64,000 bases of DNA, taken from the NCBI GenBank assembly GCA_903919975.1, contig CAIXKE010000092.1, positions 59,116-123,115 of the forward strand. The letters are read 5' to 3'. A program made the position numbers and the translations under genes. The notes beneath the pieces were generated by a model. It was not told where the DNA came from and searched no databases. It was given only the letters and a program-made list of their open reading frames with translations. Positions within the stretch are counted from its first letter, which is position 1; every line of letters begins with the position of its first letter. The stretch is from Akkermansiaceae bacterium (lineage in GTDB: Bacteria > Verrucomicrobiota > Verrucomicrobiia > Verrucomicrobiales > Akkermansiaceae). Below, piece by piece: positions 16,694 to 25,838 of this stretch.

Positions 16694-17776
16694 ATGTCAT
16701 CCACTTTCGGCCAGGTTTTTCGCATCCACACCTTCGGCGAGTCGCACGGTGGCGGCGTCGGCGTCGTCATCGATGGCTGCCCGCCCCGCATCCCGGTCTC
16801 CCTGGAACAAATCCAGCACGAGCTCGACCGCCGCCGCCCCGGCCAATCGGAGATCGTCACCCCGCGCAAGGAGGCGGACGCCGCGGAAATCCTCTCCGGC
16901 CTCCACGACGGAGTCACGCTTGGCACTCCGATTTCCATCATCGTTAGAAATACCGACCAACGCCCCGGTTCCTATGATGAAATGGCCGTCAAATACCGCC
17001 CATCCCACGCCGACTACACCTACGATGCGAAATACGGCATTCGCGCCCCGTCCGGTGGTGGCCGCGCCTCCGCCCGCGAAACCATCGGCCGCGTCGCCGC
17101 CGCCGCCGTCGCCCGCCAAGTCCTCAACACCCTGCATCCCGGCATCGAAATCCTCGCCTGGGTGAAATCCATCCAAGACCTCAACGCCGACGTCGATCCC
17201 GCCGTCGTCACCGCCGAGGTCATCGAATCCAACATCGTCCGCACCGGCGATCCCGCCATGGTCGAGGCCATGATCGAACGCATCAAAGCCATCCGCGCCG
17301 ACGGAAACTCGGTTGGCGGTGTGATCGAGTGTGTCATCCGCAATTGCCCGCCCGGCCTCGGCGCGCCGATCTTCGACAAACTCGAAGCCGATCTCGCCAA
17401 AGCGATGCTCTCCATCCCCGCCACCAAAGGCTTCGAGATCGGATCCGGCTTCGAAGGCACTCTTCTAACCGGCCGTGAACACAACGACCCATACCGCATG
17501 GTCGAGGGCAAAGTCCGCACCACCAGCAACCGCTCCGGCGGCGTGCAAGGCGGGATTTCCAATGGCGAGCACATCGTCTTCCGCGTCGCCTTCAAACCCA
17601 CCGCCACCATCATGACCTCACAGGAAACGGTCACCTCCGGCGGCGATAACACCGAACTCTCCGGCAAAGGCCGCCACGACGCCTGCGTCCTTCCGCGCGC
17701 CGTGCCCATCGTCGAGGCCATGGCGACGCTCGTCCTAACCGATCACCTGCTCAGGCATCAAAGCTTGGTCCACTGA
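16694..17776 (+). CDS. aroC: Chorismate synthase
   Basis: 360 residues, full length. It catalyses the FMN-dependent elimination of phosphate from EPSP, the last shikimate step. Signatures: '[18 protein letters not shown]' at the N-terminus, '[20 protein letters not shown]', '[18 protein letters not shown]', '[17 protein letters not shown]' and '[18 protein letters not shown]'. The first two ATG-proximal residues fit the family start. Followed after 11 bp by a CvpA-like membrane protein gene. Confidence 0.97.
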   Translation: MSSTFGQVFRIHTFGESHGGGVGVVIDGCPPRIPVSLEQIQHELDRRRPGQSEIVTPRKEADAAEILSGLHDGVTLGTPISIIVRNTDQRPGSYDEMAVKYRPSHADYTYDAKYGIRAPSGGGRASARETIGRVAAAAVARQVLNTLHPGIEILAWVKSIQDLNADVDPAVVTAEVIESNIVRTGDPAMVEAMIERIKAIRADGNSVGGVIECVIRNCPPGLGAPIFDKLEADLAKAMLSIPATKGFEIGSGFEGTLLTGREHNDPYRMVEGKVRTTSNRSGGVQGGISNGEHIVFRVAFKPTATIMTSQETVTSGGDNTELSGKGRHDACVLPRAVPIVEAMATLVLTDHLLRHQSLVH

Positions 17777-17787
17777 TCCCATTTCAC

Positions 17788-18567
17788 ATGTCTCCCGATC
17801 TCATCAGTTTCAGCACCATCGCTCTCGCCATTTTCGTGATCTGCGCGGGTTTTGTGTTGCTGCGTGGAATCATGAGAATCTTTCTTGGCTGTGTGGTTCT
17901 TGGCGGCAGCGCGTGGGTCGGCCTCCGCCTTTGGCAGCTCGGCCCGGATCTGGTGAGGGCCTGTTTCGGAAACCACGTCCCATGGCTTGCGGGAGTGCTG
18001 CCCATCGTCGGCTTTCTCATCACCTTCCTGCTCGGCAGAATGCTGGTGAAATTCCTCTACAGCCCATTTCAAAATACGGCGGATGAATACCCCAAGCCCC
18101 CGCTCACACTCACCCGTCTGCTCGGCGCGGCATTCTTCACCCTGATCCCCACCTGTCTCGTCGCCACCATCGCCGCGATCCTGATCTATCATGCCGGAGC
18201 CATCACGGAAATCCGTGACAGCGCCGGAAAAGCCCCGCACTCGCGCATGGCGGACACCGCCCTTGCCCTCAAAGCATCCGTGCTCAAATCCATCCCCCAA
18301 GCATGGCTTCAACTGTTTGATCCAACCACCGATCCCTCCCGCCTGGAGCTCGCCAAAGCCATCACCCGCGAATCCAAAACCCCCTCTAAACCCGTCATCG
18401 ACCCGGCAACCGGCGAAGCCATTCCCCGCGCCATCATCGTCGATGACCCAGAACTCCAAAACCTAGCTCGCGAAGGAAAATTCAGCACCCTGCTCCGCCA
18501 CCCACTCCTCACCAAGACCCTCGAAGACCCAAAAATCAAAGCCCTCATCAAAGATCTCAATCTCTGA
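17788..18567 (+). CDS. CvpA-like integral membrane protein, hypothetical
   Basis: 259 residues. Four hydrophobic segments: ~7-27, 31-50, 65-85 and 105-135. A cytoplasmic-type charged C-terminal half follows ('PVIDPATGEAIPRAIIVDDPE', 'GKFSTLLRHPLLTKTLEDPK'). The helix arrangement and tail resemble CvpA-domain proteins, but the match is loose. It follows aroC by 11 bp and precedes a heptanucleotide tandem repeat and gatB, so it may be part of an aroC-gatB transcript. Confidence 0.6.
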   Translation: MSPDLISFSTIALAIFVICAGFVLLRGIMRIFLGCVVLGGSAWVGLRLWQLGPDLVRACFGNHVPWLAGVLPIVGFLITFLLGRMLVKFLYSPFQNTADEYPKPPLTLTRLLGAAFFTLIPTCLVATIAAILIYHAGAITEIRDSAGKAPHSRMADTALALKASVLKSIPQAWLQLFDPTTDPSRLELAKAITRESKTPSKPVIDPATGEAIPRAIIVDDPELQNLAREGKFSTLLRHPLLTKTLEDPKIKALIKDLNL

Positions 18568-18576
18568 TTCTTCAAC

Positions 18577-18667
18577 TGATCACTGCTCACTGCTCACTGA
18601 TCACTGCTCACTGCTCACTGATCACTGATCACTGATCACTGCTCACTGATCACTGCTCACTGATCAC
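18577..18667 (+). repeat. Tandem heptanucleotide repeat TG(A/C)TCAC x13 upstream of gatB
   Basis: Thirteen uninterrupted 7-bp units, TGATCAC or TGCTCAC, fill the space between the CvpA-like gene (ends 18567) and gatB (starts 18685). TGATCA is itself palindromic. Pure short-unit arrays like this are prone to slipped-strand length change; here it would alter the gatB leader. Confidence 0.95.
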
Positions 18668-18684
18668 TTCCAACTCTCTCCACC

Positions 18685-20136
18685 ATGTCCTACCTCGTCA
18701 CCATCGGCCTCGAAGTCCACTGCCAGGTCAAAACGAACACCAAAATGTTCTGCGCCTGCCGCACTTCCTTCGGCGACACACCGAACTCCCACACCTGCCC
18801 GGTCTGTCTCGGCCTGCCCGGCGCGCTTCCCGTCCTCAATCAGGAAGCCATCGAAAAAACCCTGCTCACCGGACTGATGATCGATTGCGACTCGCCGGAA
18901 ATTTCAAAGTGGGACCGGAAAAACTATTTCTATCCGGACATGCCGAAGAACTATCAAACCACGCAGATGGAACTTCCGCTCTGCATCGGCGGCGGCGTCC
19001 CGCTCTACGATCATTGTTACCCCACCGATCACCGGAAAAATATTGCCACGCCGAACAAGGTTGTCCGCCTCAACCGCATCCACCTTGAGGAAGACGTCGC
19101 CAAGTCCACCCACCTCGGCAACTCATCGTTGATCGATTTCAACCGCGCCGGCACGCCACTCATGGAAATCGTCACCGAGCCGGACCTTGAATCCGCCGAA
19201 GAAGCCTTCGCCTACCTCCGCTCACTCCAAATGATCCTCCAACAAGGCGGCGTCTCGGATGCCGATATGGAAAAAGGCCAACTCCGCTGCGACGTGAACA
19301 TCTCGTTGCGCAAAAATGCCGAAGATCCGCTCGGCCCGAAGGTGGAACTCAAAAACCTCAACTCCATCTCCGCCATCCGCCGCGCCATCCACTTTGAAAT
19401 CCACCGCCAGACCGAAGATTTCGATCGCCACATCCCGCAAATCCAATCCACCCGCCGCTGGGATGATGATCGCGGCGAAACCCAGCTGATGCGCACCAAG
19501 GAGGATGCGCACGATTACCGCTACTTCTCCTGTCCCGATCTCCTCCCCATCCGCACCGCACCGCTGCTGGAAAAAGTCCGCCCGCTGGTTCCCGAGCTCC
19601 CGCACCAACTCGCCGCGCGTTTCGAAAAAGACTTCGGCGTCACCTCCTACGATGCGGAAGTCCTTTCTTCTAACCGCCACCTCGCCGCCTATTTCGAATC
19701 CGCCACCGGCACCGCCATTCCTGGGAAAAAGGTCGCCAATTTCATCATCAACAACCTGATGGGCAAACTCAACGAACAAGGAATCGGCATCGACGAATGC
19801 CCGGTCGCCCCGGCGCAACTCAACGCGTTGCTCATGCTCGTCGAAGACGGAACACTCGCCTCAAACCAGGCCAACGAGGTTTTCGCCATTCTCTATCAAA
19901 CTCCCGAAAAGTCCCCCGCCGCCATCGCCGATAGCCTCGGTTTCAAAAAAGCCGAAGCCGGCGAACTCGAAGCACTCGTCGATCAAGCGATTGCCAACAA
20001 CCCGTCCGAAGTGGATGCCATCAAGGGAGGCAATGAAAAACTCCTCAACTTCCTCACCGGCCAAGTGATGAAACTCGCCGCCACCAAACCGAATCCCAAA
20101 CAGGTAACGGAATTGCTGCGCGCCAGGATCCTGTAG
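18685..20136 (+). CDS. gatB: Aspartyl/glutamyl-tRNA amidotransferase subunit B
   Basis: 483 residues. GatB activates the misacylated Glu-tRNA(Gln)/Asp-tRNA(Asn) carboxylate and, with GatA and GatC, converts it to the amide. Visible are '[21 protein letters not shown]', the zinc-site cysteines CAC...CPVC ('[17 protein letters not shown]'), '[18 protein letters not shown]', '[10 protein letters not shown]' and '[18 protein letters not shown]'. The C-terminal YqeY-like tail domain ends '[20 protein letters not shown]'. gatA and gatC are not in the window. Confidence 0.97.
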   Translation: MSYLVTIGLEVHCQVKTNTKMFCACRTSFGDTPNSHTCPVCLGLPGALPVLNQEAIEKTLLTGLMIDCDSPEISKWDRKNYFYPDMPKNYQTTQMELPLCIGGGVPLYDHCYPTDHRKNIATPNKVVRLNRIHLEEDVAKSTHLGNSSLIDFNRAGTPLMEIVTEPDLESAEEAFAYLRSLQMILQQGGVSDADMEKGQLRCDVNISLRKNAEDPLGPKVELKNLNSISAIRRAIHFEIHRQTEDFDRHIPQIQSTRRWDDDRGETQLMRTKEDAHDYRYFSCPDLLPIRTAPLLEKVRPLVPELPHQLAARFEKDFGVTSYDAEVLSSNRHLAAYFESATGTAIPGKKVANFIINNLMGKLNEQGIGIDECPVAPAQLNALLMLVEDGTLASNQANEVFAILYQTPEKSPAAIADSLGFKKAEAGELEALVDQAIANNPSEVDAIKGGNEKLLNFLTGQVMKLAATKPNPKQVTELLRARIL

Positions 20137-20142
20137 CAGCGT

Positions 20143-20275
20143 CTTGGACTGCTGGCAGCCTGCTGCCGCTTTGGACTCGCAGCCTGCTGCGTCGAAACAT
20201 CAGATTCCAAGTCCAGACATTCACCGCCAGCAGGCTGGCGGTGGAAAAGCGGCAGCAGGCTGCACGCAGTCCAAG
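20143..20275. repeat. Inverted-repeat family 2 (GCAGCCTGCTG type), copy 1
   Basis: Starts CTTGGACTGCTGGCAGCCTG and ends AGGCTGCACGCAGTCCAAG, with internal CGCCAGCAGGCTGGCGG. The outer arms are complementary over most of 30 bp (20143-20172 against 20246-20275). It begins 7 bp after the gatB stop and ends 75 bp before thyA. A second member is at 50304-50396. Confidence 0.85.
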
Positions 20276-20350
20276 TTTTCTCCTGCCCTCGATGAACATC
20301 CCGCAGCGTTTTTCTTGCGGCGGAGGCCCTCTGCATGGCATACTCACGTC

Positions 20351-21163
20351 GTGAAAACTTACCTCGATCTGATGCGCGACGTGATGGCCAATGGCGAGCG
20401 ACGCGCCGACCGCACCGGCACCGGCACGGTATCGGTCTTCGGCCGCCAGACGCGGTATGATTTGCGCGAAGGATTTCCCTGCCTGACCACCAAAAAACTC
20501 CACCTACGGTCGATCATCCACGAATTGCTGTGGTTTCTCCGGGGCGAAACCAACACCCGCTACCTCAAGGAAAACGGCGTCACGATTTGGGACGAATGGG
20601 CCGATGACGAGGGCGAACTCGGCCCGGTGTATGGCAAACAATGGCGCGCTTGGCCGACTCCCGAAGGCCGCTCCATCGATCAAATCCGCCTACTCATCGA
20701 CGGCCTGCTGGGAAACCCCTCGTCACGCCGCCACATCGTCTCGGCATGGAATGTCGGCCAAATCCACCAAATGGCGCTGCCACCCTGCCATTTGCTGTTT
20801 CAATTCTATGTCCATGAAGCCGCGGATGGCGGCCGACCGGGACTGTCCTGCCAACTCTATCAGCGCAGCGCCGATTTGTTCCTCGGTGTTCCCTTCAACA
20901 TCGCCTCCTACGCCTTGCTCACCGAATTGGTGGCCCACGTCTGCAACTACGAAGCGCGGGATTTCGTCCACACCTTCGGCGATGTCCACCTCTACACCAA
21001 CCACCTCGAACAGGCGGAAATCCAACTCGCCCGTGAACCGAAAGCCTTGCCCAAACTCTGGCTGAATCCAAACGTCCGCGACATCGATGCCTTCACCATC
21101 GATGACATCCGGCTGGAAGATTATGATCCGCATCCGCATATCAAGGCCCCGGTCGCGATTTGA
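20351..21163 (+). CDS. thyA: Thymidylate synthase
   Basis: 270 residues from GTG 20351; the longer open frame upstream is inside the inverted repeat. Makes dTMP from dUMP with methylene-THF. Near-identical motifs to E. coli ThyA: '[14 protein letters not shown]', '[20 protein letters not shown]', '[19 protein letters not shown]', 'KQWRAWPTP', '[13 protein letters not shown]', the catalytic Cys in '[12 protein letters not shown]', '[20 protein letters not shown]' and terminal '[12 protein letters not shown]'. No dfrA is adjacent. Confidence 0.97.
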   Translation: MKTYLDLMRDVMANGERRADRTGTGTVSVFGRQTRYDLREGFPCLTTKKLHLRSIIHELLWFLRGETNTRYLKENGVTIWDEWADDEGELGPVYGKQWRAWPTPEGRSIDQIRLLIDGLLGNPSSRRHIVSAWNVGQIHQMALPPCHLLFQFYVHEAADGGRPGLSCQLYQRSADLFLGVPFNIASYALLTELVAHVCNYEARDFVHTFGDVHLYTNHLEQAEIQLAREPKALPKLWLNPNVRDIDAFTIDDIRLEDYDPHPHIKAPVAI

Positions 21164-21206
21164 AGAGCGCGGAATTCATTCCAATGTCTGCAAGAATTCG
21201 CGTGTC

Positions 21207-21324
21207 GGAGCGCGTGCATTCTGCGCGCTGCTGGATGACGGACATTCTGTCCGGCGTGTCGCTTCGCGGAAGACGGGTGACAGAATGCCCCCCCCACCGA
21301 CAGCCGACAGAATGTCGGCGCTCC
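21207..21324 (-). repeat. 117-bp dispersed repeat, copy D (inverted relative to A-C)
   Basis: 118 bp. Reads GGAGCGCGTGCATTCTGCGC to CGACAGAATGTCGGCGCTCC on the plus strand, the reverse complement of copies A-C. First of a head-to-tail pair in the convergent gap between thyA and speA. Confidence 0.9.
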
Positions 21325-21343
21325 GATATTGGCGCTTCATGTC

Positions 21344-21460
21344 GGAGCGCGTGCATTCTGCGCGCTGCTGGATGACGGACATACTGTCCGGCGTGTCGCT
21401 TCGCGGAAGACGGGTGACAGAATGCCCCCCGTCCGGCAGCCGACAGAATGTCGGCGCTCC
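21344..21460 (-). repeat. 117-bp dispersed repeat, copy E (inverted relative to A-C)
   Basis: 117 bp, same orientation as D and separated from it by 19 bp. The dimer spacing (start to start 137 bp) is nearly that of A-B (138 bp). Ends 32 bp before the speA stop. Confidence 0.9.
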
Positions 21461-21492
21461 AATTGTCGTGCGAGAGCGTCACTAATATAGTA

Positions 21493-23445
21493 TCAGCTCT
21501 CGAAATACGTGTAACCCGCCAAGCCTTCGCGGAAGAGATCGAGAATCTCGCGGCGTTCCTTGGGAGAAATCCGGCCATCGGCAACGGCCTTTTCCGCGAA
21601 GTTCCGGAATTTGGTCACGAGTTCCTTGGGGTCGAATTCGACGTAAGTCAGCACGTCGGCCACGGTGTCGCCCTCGACTTCGTGGGTATAGACCGGCTTG
21701 CCGTTTTCAAGATGAACGCCGACGACGTTGGTATCACCTAACAAATTGTGGAGATCGCCGAGAGTTTCCTGATAGGCCCCGACGAGGAAGACGGCGACGT
21801 AGTATGGCTCGTTGGGATTCAGTCCATGGAGCGGAAGGATTTTGGCGACGTCCTCCTTATCGATGAAGCGGTCGATCTTGCCATCGCAATCGCAGGTGAT
21901 ATCGGCGAGCACCGCACGTTTGCGGGGTTTTTCGTCCAAGCGGTGAATGGGCATCACCGGGAAGAGCTGATCGATGGCCCATGAATCCGGCAAGGATTGG
22001 AAAAGTGAGAAGTTCCCGTAATAGAAATCCACAAGGGTGGACGAAAGTTCGCGAAGGTCTTCCGGGATGTCTTCGAGTTCCTCGATGAGATTGGAGATGC
22101 GGGTGACAATGTGCCAGAACCATGCCTCGGCAAGACCGCGCTCGCGCAAGGTGGCGTTGCCATAGAAAAACTGGGCGCGCATCTGATCGCGGTAATAGAC
22201 CGCGTCGTTCAGACACTCCTGGAGGTTTTTCTTGCTGAGGGTTTTATTGACGTCGATGAGATTGAGCAGGTTCTGAGGCGCTTGCTCGGGAATGTTAGGT
22301 GCCGCCTCACTGGTCTGGGCGCTGGTGACATCGAGGATATTGAAGACCAAGGCCGAGTAGTAGGCGACGACGGCACGGCCGCTCTCGGAAATGAGATTCG
22401 GATGCGCAATGCCGGCCTTATCGCAAATTTGGGAAACCACCTCGACGATGTCCGTGCAATACTCGGCGACCGAGTAGTTGCAGGATGAATGGAAATTCGT
22501 GTGAGAGCCATCGTAGTCCACGGCCATGCCGCCACCGATGTCGAGCACGCCCATCGGCGCGCCTTCCTTGACGAGGTCGCAATACATGCGGACGGCCTCG
22601 GTGGCCCCTTCGCGGATCGCGGCGATGTTAGGAATCTGCGAACCTTGGTGATAGTGAAGCATTTTCAGGCAGCCGAGGTATCCCGTGTCCTTGAGGTGAT
22701 CGACCACGGCGATGACCTGCGCGGCATTCAACCCGAAGACCGACTTGTCACCGGCACTGTCCTGCCAATGGCCGGAGCCGCGGGTGGAAAGCCGGATGCG
22801 GATGCCGAGATTGGGCAACACGCCGATTTTTCGTGAACGCTCAAGGATGAGTTCAAGCTCGCTGGGCATTTCCAGCACCAGCATGATTTTAAGGCCCATT
22901 TTCTGCGAGTGGAGGGCGAGGTCGATGAACTCCTCGTCCTTGTAGCCATTGCAAATGATGTAGGCCTCGGGATCATGCATGTGGGCGAGGGCGGCGATGA
23001 GTTCGGGCTTCGATCCGGCTTCAAGGCCGTAGTGGTAGCGTTTCCCGAACTCGGCGATTTCCTCGATGACCTGCCGTTGTTGATTGACCTTGATCGGATA
23101 GACCCCGCGATATTCACCGCGATATTTGGAATCCTTGATCGCCTTGCGGAACGACTCGTTGATTTCCGTGATGCGCGAATGCAAGAGATCGCGGAAACGC
23201 AGCAAGACGGGCAAATGGGTGCCGCGGTCATGCAGGCCTTCGATGACCTCGAAGAGCGAAACTTCCTTGCTGGCCTCGTCGTCTTCAAGGCGCACGGTAA
23301 CGTGGCCCTTTGGACTGACGCCGAAAAACCCGTGGCCCCAGGACTCCAAGCCATAGAGCTCAGCGGATTGCTCCGTGCTCCAAGAGTTGGCGGCCTTGCG
23401 TTTGCTGGATTTGGGGGCGGACTCGGTGGATGCGGGCGGAATCAT
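21493..23445 (-). CDS. speA: Biosynthetic arginine decarboxylase
   Basis: 650 residues from the ATG at 23445, close to E. coli SpeA (658). The open frame continues upstream but enters a dispersed repeat. PLP-dependent conversion of arginine to agmatine for polyamine synthesis. Motifs: 'LESWGHGFFGVSPKGHVTV' (N-terminal), the PLP lysine in 'GVYPIKVNQQRQVIEEI', 'GLEAGSKPELIAAL', 'HYHQGSQI', 'LDIGGGMAVDYDGS' and 'LISESGRAVVAYYSAL'. A helical domain and a C-terminal domain complete the fold. No speB neighbour is seen. Confidence 0.95.
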   Translation of the reverse strand: MIPPASTESAPKSSKRKAANSWSTEQSAELYGLESWGHGFFGVSPKGHVTVRLEDDEASKEVSLFEVIEGLHDRGTHLPVLLRFRDLLHSRITEINESFRKAIKDSKYRGEYRGVYPIKVNQQRQVIEEIAEFGKRYHYGLEAGSKPELIAALAHMHDPEAYIICNGYKDEEFIDLALHSQKMGLKIMLVLEMPSELELILERSRKIGVLPNLGIRIRLSTRGSGHWQDSAGDKSVFGLNAAQVIAVVDHLKDTGYLGCLKMLHYHQGSQIPNIAAIREGATEAVRMYCDLVKEGAPMGVLDIGGGMAVDYDGSHTNFHSSCNYSVAEYCTDIVEVVSQICDKAGIAHPNLISESGRAVVAYYSALVFNILDVTSAQTSEAAPNIPEQAPQNLLNLIDVNKTLSKKNLQECLNDAVYYRDQMRAQFFYGNATLRERGLAEAWFWHIVTRISNLIEELEDIPEDLRELSSTLVDFYYGNFSLFQSLPDSWAIDQLFPVMPIHRLDEKPRKRAVLADITCDCDGKIDRFIDKEDVAKILPLHGLNPNEPYYVAVFLVGAYQETLGDLHNLLGDTNVVGVHLENGKPVYTHEVEGDTVADVLTYVEFDPKELVTKFRNFAEKAVADGRISPKERREILDLFREGLAGYTYFES

Positions 23446-23539
23446 GGGGATGAAGACGGTGGGCCGGAAGACAAGCTCATGACGCCGGAAAAAACCAACA
23501 AATTCATCGCGATTCCCACGGCACATTGTCGGATTTAAA

Positions 23540-23689
23540 ATCAAGGAAGGGCGAAACAGCTTGCCCGTCGTAGCTCGCAGAGCGAAGTCGGGTGTTCGGC
23601 CCAGCCCATGAAGTGACAATAAAACGTGCTTTGCTGATCTCATTGGCTTCTCATGGACATCGGCGGACATGTTCCGCCGCTCCGCGGAG
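23540..23689 (+). repeat. Dispersed repeat family 3, copy 2
   Basis: Shares ATCAAGGAAGGGCGAAACAG, CCCATGAAGTGAC, CTCATTGGCTTCTCATGG and CGGCGGACATGTTCCGCCGC with copy 1 (10643-10756), in the same order and orientation, plus an insertion of about 37 bp near 23567-23603. It lies between the speA start and the 3' end of the methyltransferase gene. Confidence 0.8.
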
Positions 23690-23693
23690 TTCC

Positions 23694-24512
23694 TCACGAA
23701 TCCTGTTCTAGGAGCAAAAACTTCACCCGTCGCTCATCGCCGTGGGCCACGCCGAAAAATGCCTCGGCGCGGCTGCCGGGCAATGTGGATGGATCAAACG
23801 ACGGCGGCACCTTGATCCACCGCCGCGGAATGTGCCGCGCGGCCGCGAGAACTTGTTGGCAAGGCGGAAGGTCAGACAAGGTCACTCGCGCCTTGTCGTA
23901 GCGCTCGCCCCAGGGCGGATCGATGAACAACAAGTCGGCGGAGCGCTCAGGCACGACCGTGCAGGCGTCCCCGCAAATGAACTCGATGCGGTCCTCGACC
24001 CCGTAGATTTTCGCATTGTGCCTGGCCATGGCCAAGCGCGCCGGGTTGATTTCGATGGCCACCACCGTGCAGCCCGCCCGCGCGAAACCAATCGCATTTC
24101 CGCCAGCACCGGCGCAGGCATCGATCACACGCACGCCGTCCGCGCGCTCCCCCAGCCGCAAGGCCAAGGCCTCGGGAGTGAGCGAGCGCCGACCTTCATC
24201 GTCCACGCGCGCGGCGGACCGGCTGAATCCCACGCTTCGTTCGCGGTAGCGCCGCGCTTCCTCGTCCGATGCCCGGCGCAATTCCTTGCGATGCAACGGT
24301 GGCAAAATCTCAATGGACAAGAGCGATCCGCCGATGCCCACGCCGCGGAGTCGAGCTGCTAGATCGGCGGCCGCGCCGCGCTCCAACGCGGCGCGCGCCT
24401 CCAATTGGCCGCCCGCTTGTTCGCTCGCACTCCATGAGCCGGAGCCGAGCAAACGGCGCCAATCGAGCCACGGCGGAAGAGGCCAAACCCGAACGTCGAA
24501 ATTTTTACTCAT
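23694..24512 (-). CDS. Class I SAM-dependent (RNA) methyltransferase, TGS1/RsmD-like
   Basis: 272 residues from ATG 24512. SAM motif I 'VRVIDACAGAGGNAIGFARAG', acidic loop 'VVAIEINPARLAMARHNA', 'IEFICGDA' and catalytic-type motif 'LLFIDPPWGERYD' (DPPW), as in N6-adenine/N2-guanine RNA methyltransferases and the Methyltransf_15 (trimethylguanosine synthase) family. The N-terminal ~120 residues are family-specific. It follows the Gfo/Idh gene by 39 bp on the same strand. The target RNA is unknown. Confidence 0.78.
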   Translation of the reverse strand: MSKNFDVRVWPLPPWLDWRRLLGSGSWSASEQAGGQLEARAALERGAAADLAARLRGVGIGGSLLSIEILPPLHRKELRRASDEEARRYRERSVGFSRSAARVDDEGRRSLTPEALALRLGERADGVRVIDACAGAGGNAIGFARAGCTVVAIEINPARLAMARHNAKIYGVEDRIEFICGDACTVVPERSADLLFIDPPWGERYDKARVTLSDLPPCQQVLAAARHIPRRWIKVPPSFDPSTLPGSRAEAFFGVAHGDERRVKFLLLEQDS

Positions 24513-24551
24513 GGGCAGGATCACTGCGCAGGCCGCTGCCAAAAAGAAGGT

Positions 24552-25742
24552 TTAAACCTTCTTCGGCATGGCGACCCAGGCACCTTTCTTCGCGTTGCTC
24601 TTGATGCAAGTGTCGATGAAGGCAATGCCGGTCCAACCGTCTTCGATGTTGGCGTATTTCGAACCATCACAGGCGAATTTTTTGCCGGCTTTCCATTTGC
24701 GGACATCCGCTTCGAAACAACGATGGAGACGACCGAAGGCATCATGGAAAGCTTCCGGGTGACCTGCGGGGATCGTCGGCTCGGCCATCAGATCGGCAGG
24801 GAGGTTTTTCGGCAGGAAACCATCTCCAGCGGCGACCGCACCGCGCCAATAGACACGGTCCGGTTGGTTCGGCAGGCAGATGGTGATTTTCTCGGGTTCT
24901 TCCTGTTTCCAGATCAAGGTGCCCTTGGAGCCGGCGATGGTGATGCCGAGGTCATTCTTGTGGCCGATGCAGATCTGGGAAGCGCGGACGAGCGCTTTGC
25001 CGCCGTTGCTCAATTTGCAGTAGATGGTGAAGTGGTCGTCGAGCATGCGGCCTTCGACGAAGGTTTCCATCTGCGCCGAGAGGTGCGTGACATCAAGACC
25101 GGTGACATAGCGGAGTTGCATCAGCGCGTGGGTGCCGATGTCGCCGCCGCAGCCGGAACCGCCGGCGCGCTTGGGATCCACCCGCCAAGCCGCTTGTTGC
25201 TGGCCGGTGGCTTCTAACTTGGAGGCGAGCCAACCTTGGATATAATAACTATCCACCCAGCGGACGTCGCCGAGCAATCCGCTCTGCACGATGTAGCGGC
25301 TGAAACGGCTGGTCCAGTGGCCGAGGTAGGTGTGCGCGACGGCGAATGGCACGTTGAGCTTGCGGGAGGCTTTCACCAAGGCATTGGCCTCCTTGAGGTC
25401 CAAGCAAAGCGGTTTTTCACAGAACACACCGATGCCGGCATTCATGGCCTTCATCGCGGGATCGTAATGCACGAAATTGGGCGTGACGATGAGGATGTAG
25501 TCGAGCTTTTCGTCGGCGGGAAGCGTCGCGTTGGCGGCGATCATCTCATCGTAGGACGTGTAGCCTTTGATCGGGTATGGCCAGTTGGCAGCTTCTTCCA
25601 GAGCGATTTTCGGATCGGGGAAAAGCGCCCCGGCGACGATGCGCCGCGTGCCGTCCATGTGGATGGCTTTCTGGTGAGGTTGGACAATGAAGGCTCCTTT
25701 GCCTCCGCCGACGAGGCCGATGTTGAGTGGCTTGTTAGACAT
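24552..25742 (-). CDS. Gfo/Idh/MocA-family oxidoreductase (cytoplasmic)
   Basis: 396 residues. Rossmann motif 'NIGLVGGGKGAFIVQPHQKA' at the N-terminus, 'YILIVTPNFVHYDPAMKAM', the EKP motif in 'GVFCEKPLCLDLKEA', 'PFAVAHTYLGHW' and 'GGSGCGGDIGTHALMQLRY' (catalytic His region). No signal peptide, unlike the second family member at 59308. It would oxidise or reduce a sugar or cyclitol with NAD(P); substrate not predictable. Confidence 0.88.
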   Translation of the reverse strand: MSNKPLNIGLVGGGKGAFIVQPHQKAIHMDGTRRIVAGALFPDPKIALEEAANWPYPIKGYTSYDEMIAANATLPADEKLDYILIVTPNFVHYDPAMKAMNAGIGVFCEKPLCLDLKEANALVKASRKLNVPFAVAHTYLGHWTSRFSRYIVQSGLLGDVRWVDSYYIQGWLASKLEATGQQQAAWRVDPKRAGGSGCGGDIGTHALMQLRYVTGLDVTHLSAQMETFVEGRMLDDHFTIYCKLSNGGKALVRASQICIGHKNDLGITIAGSKGTLIWKQEEPEKITICLPNQPDRVYWRGAVAAGDGFLPKNLPADLMAEPTIPAGHPEAFHDAFGRLHRCFEADVRKWKAGKKFACDGSKYANIEDGWTGIAFIDTCIKSNAKKGAWVAMPKKV

Positions 25743-25838
25743 GGTTGTGTGGTGTGCGAGATGGATGGATGGGTCGATGCCGGGTAGAAACGGCTACGTG
25801 ATTCGCAGGGTGAAATTTATCGGGTTCTCCTAACTTTT

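Noticed and set aside
20144..20350. Upstream open frame joined to thyA
   Set aside because: It lies inside an inverted-repeat element; the ThyA sequence begins with GTG at 20351 in good agreement with the family.
23446..23697. 84-codon N-terminal extension of speA
   Set aside because: The extension overlaps the family 3 dispersed repeat and has no resemblance to SpeA; ATG 23445 gives the usual length.
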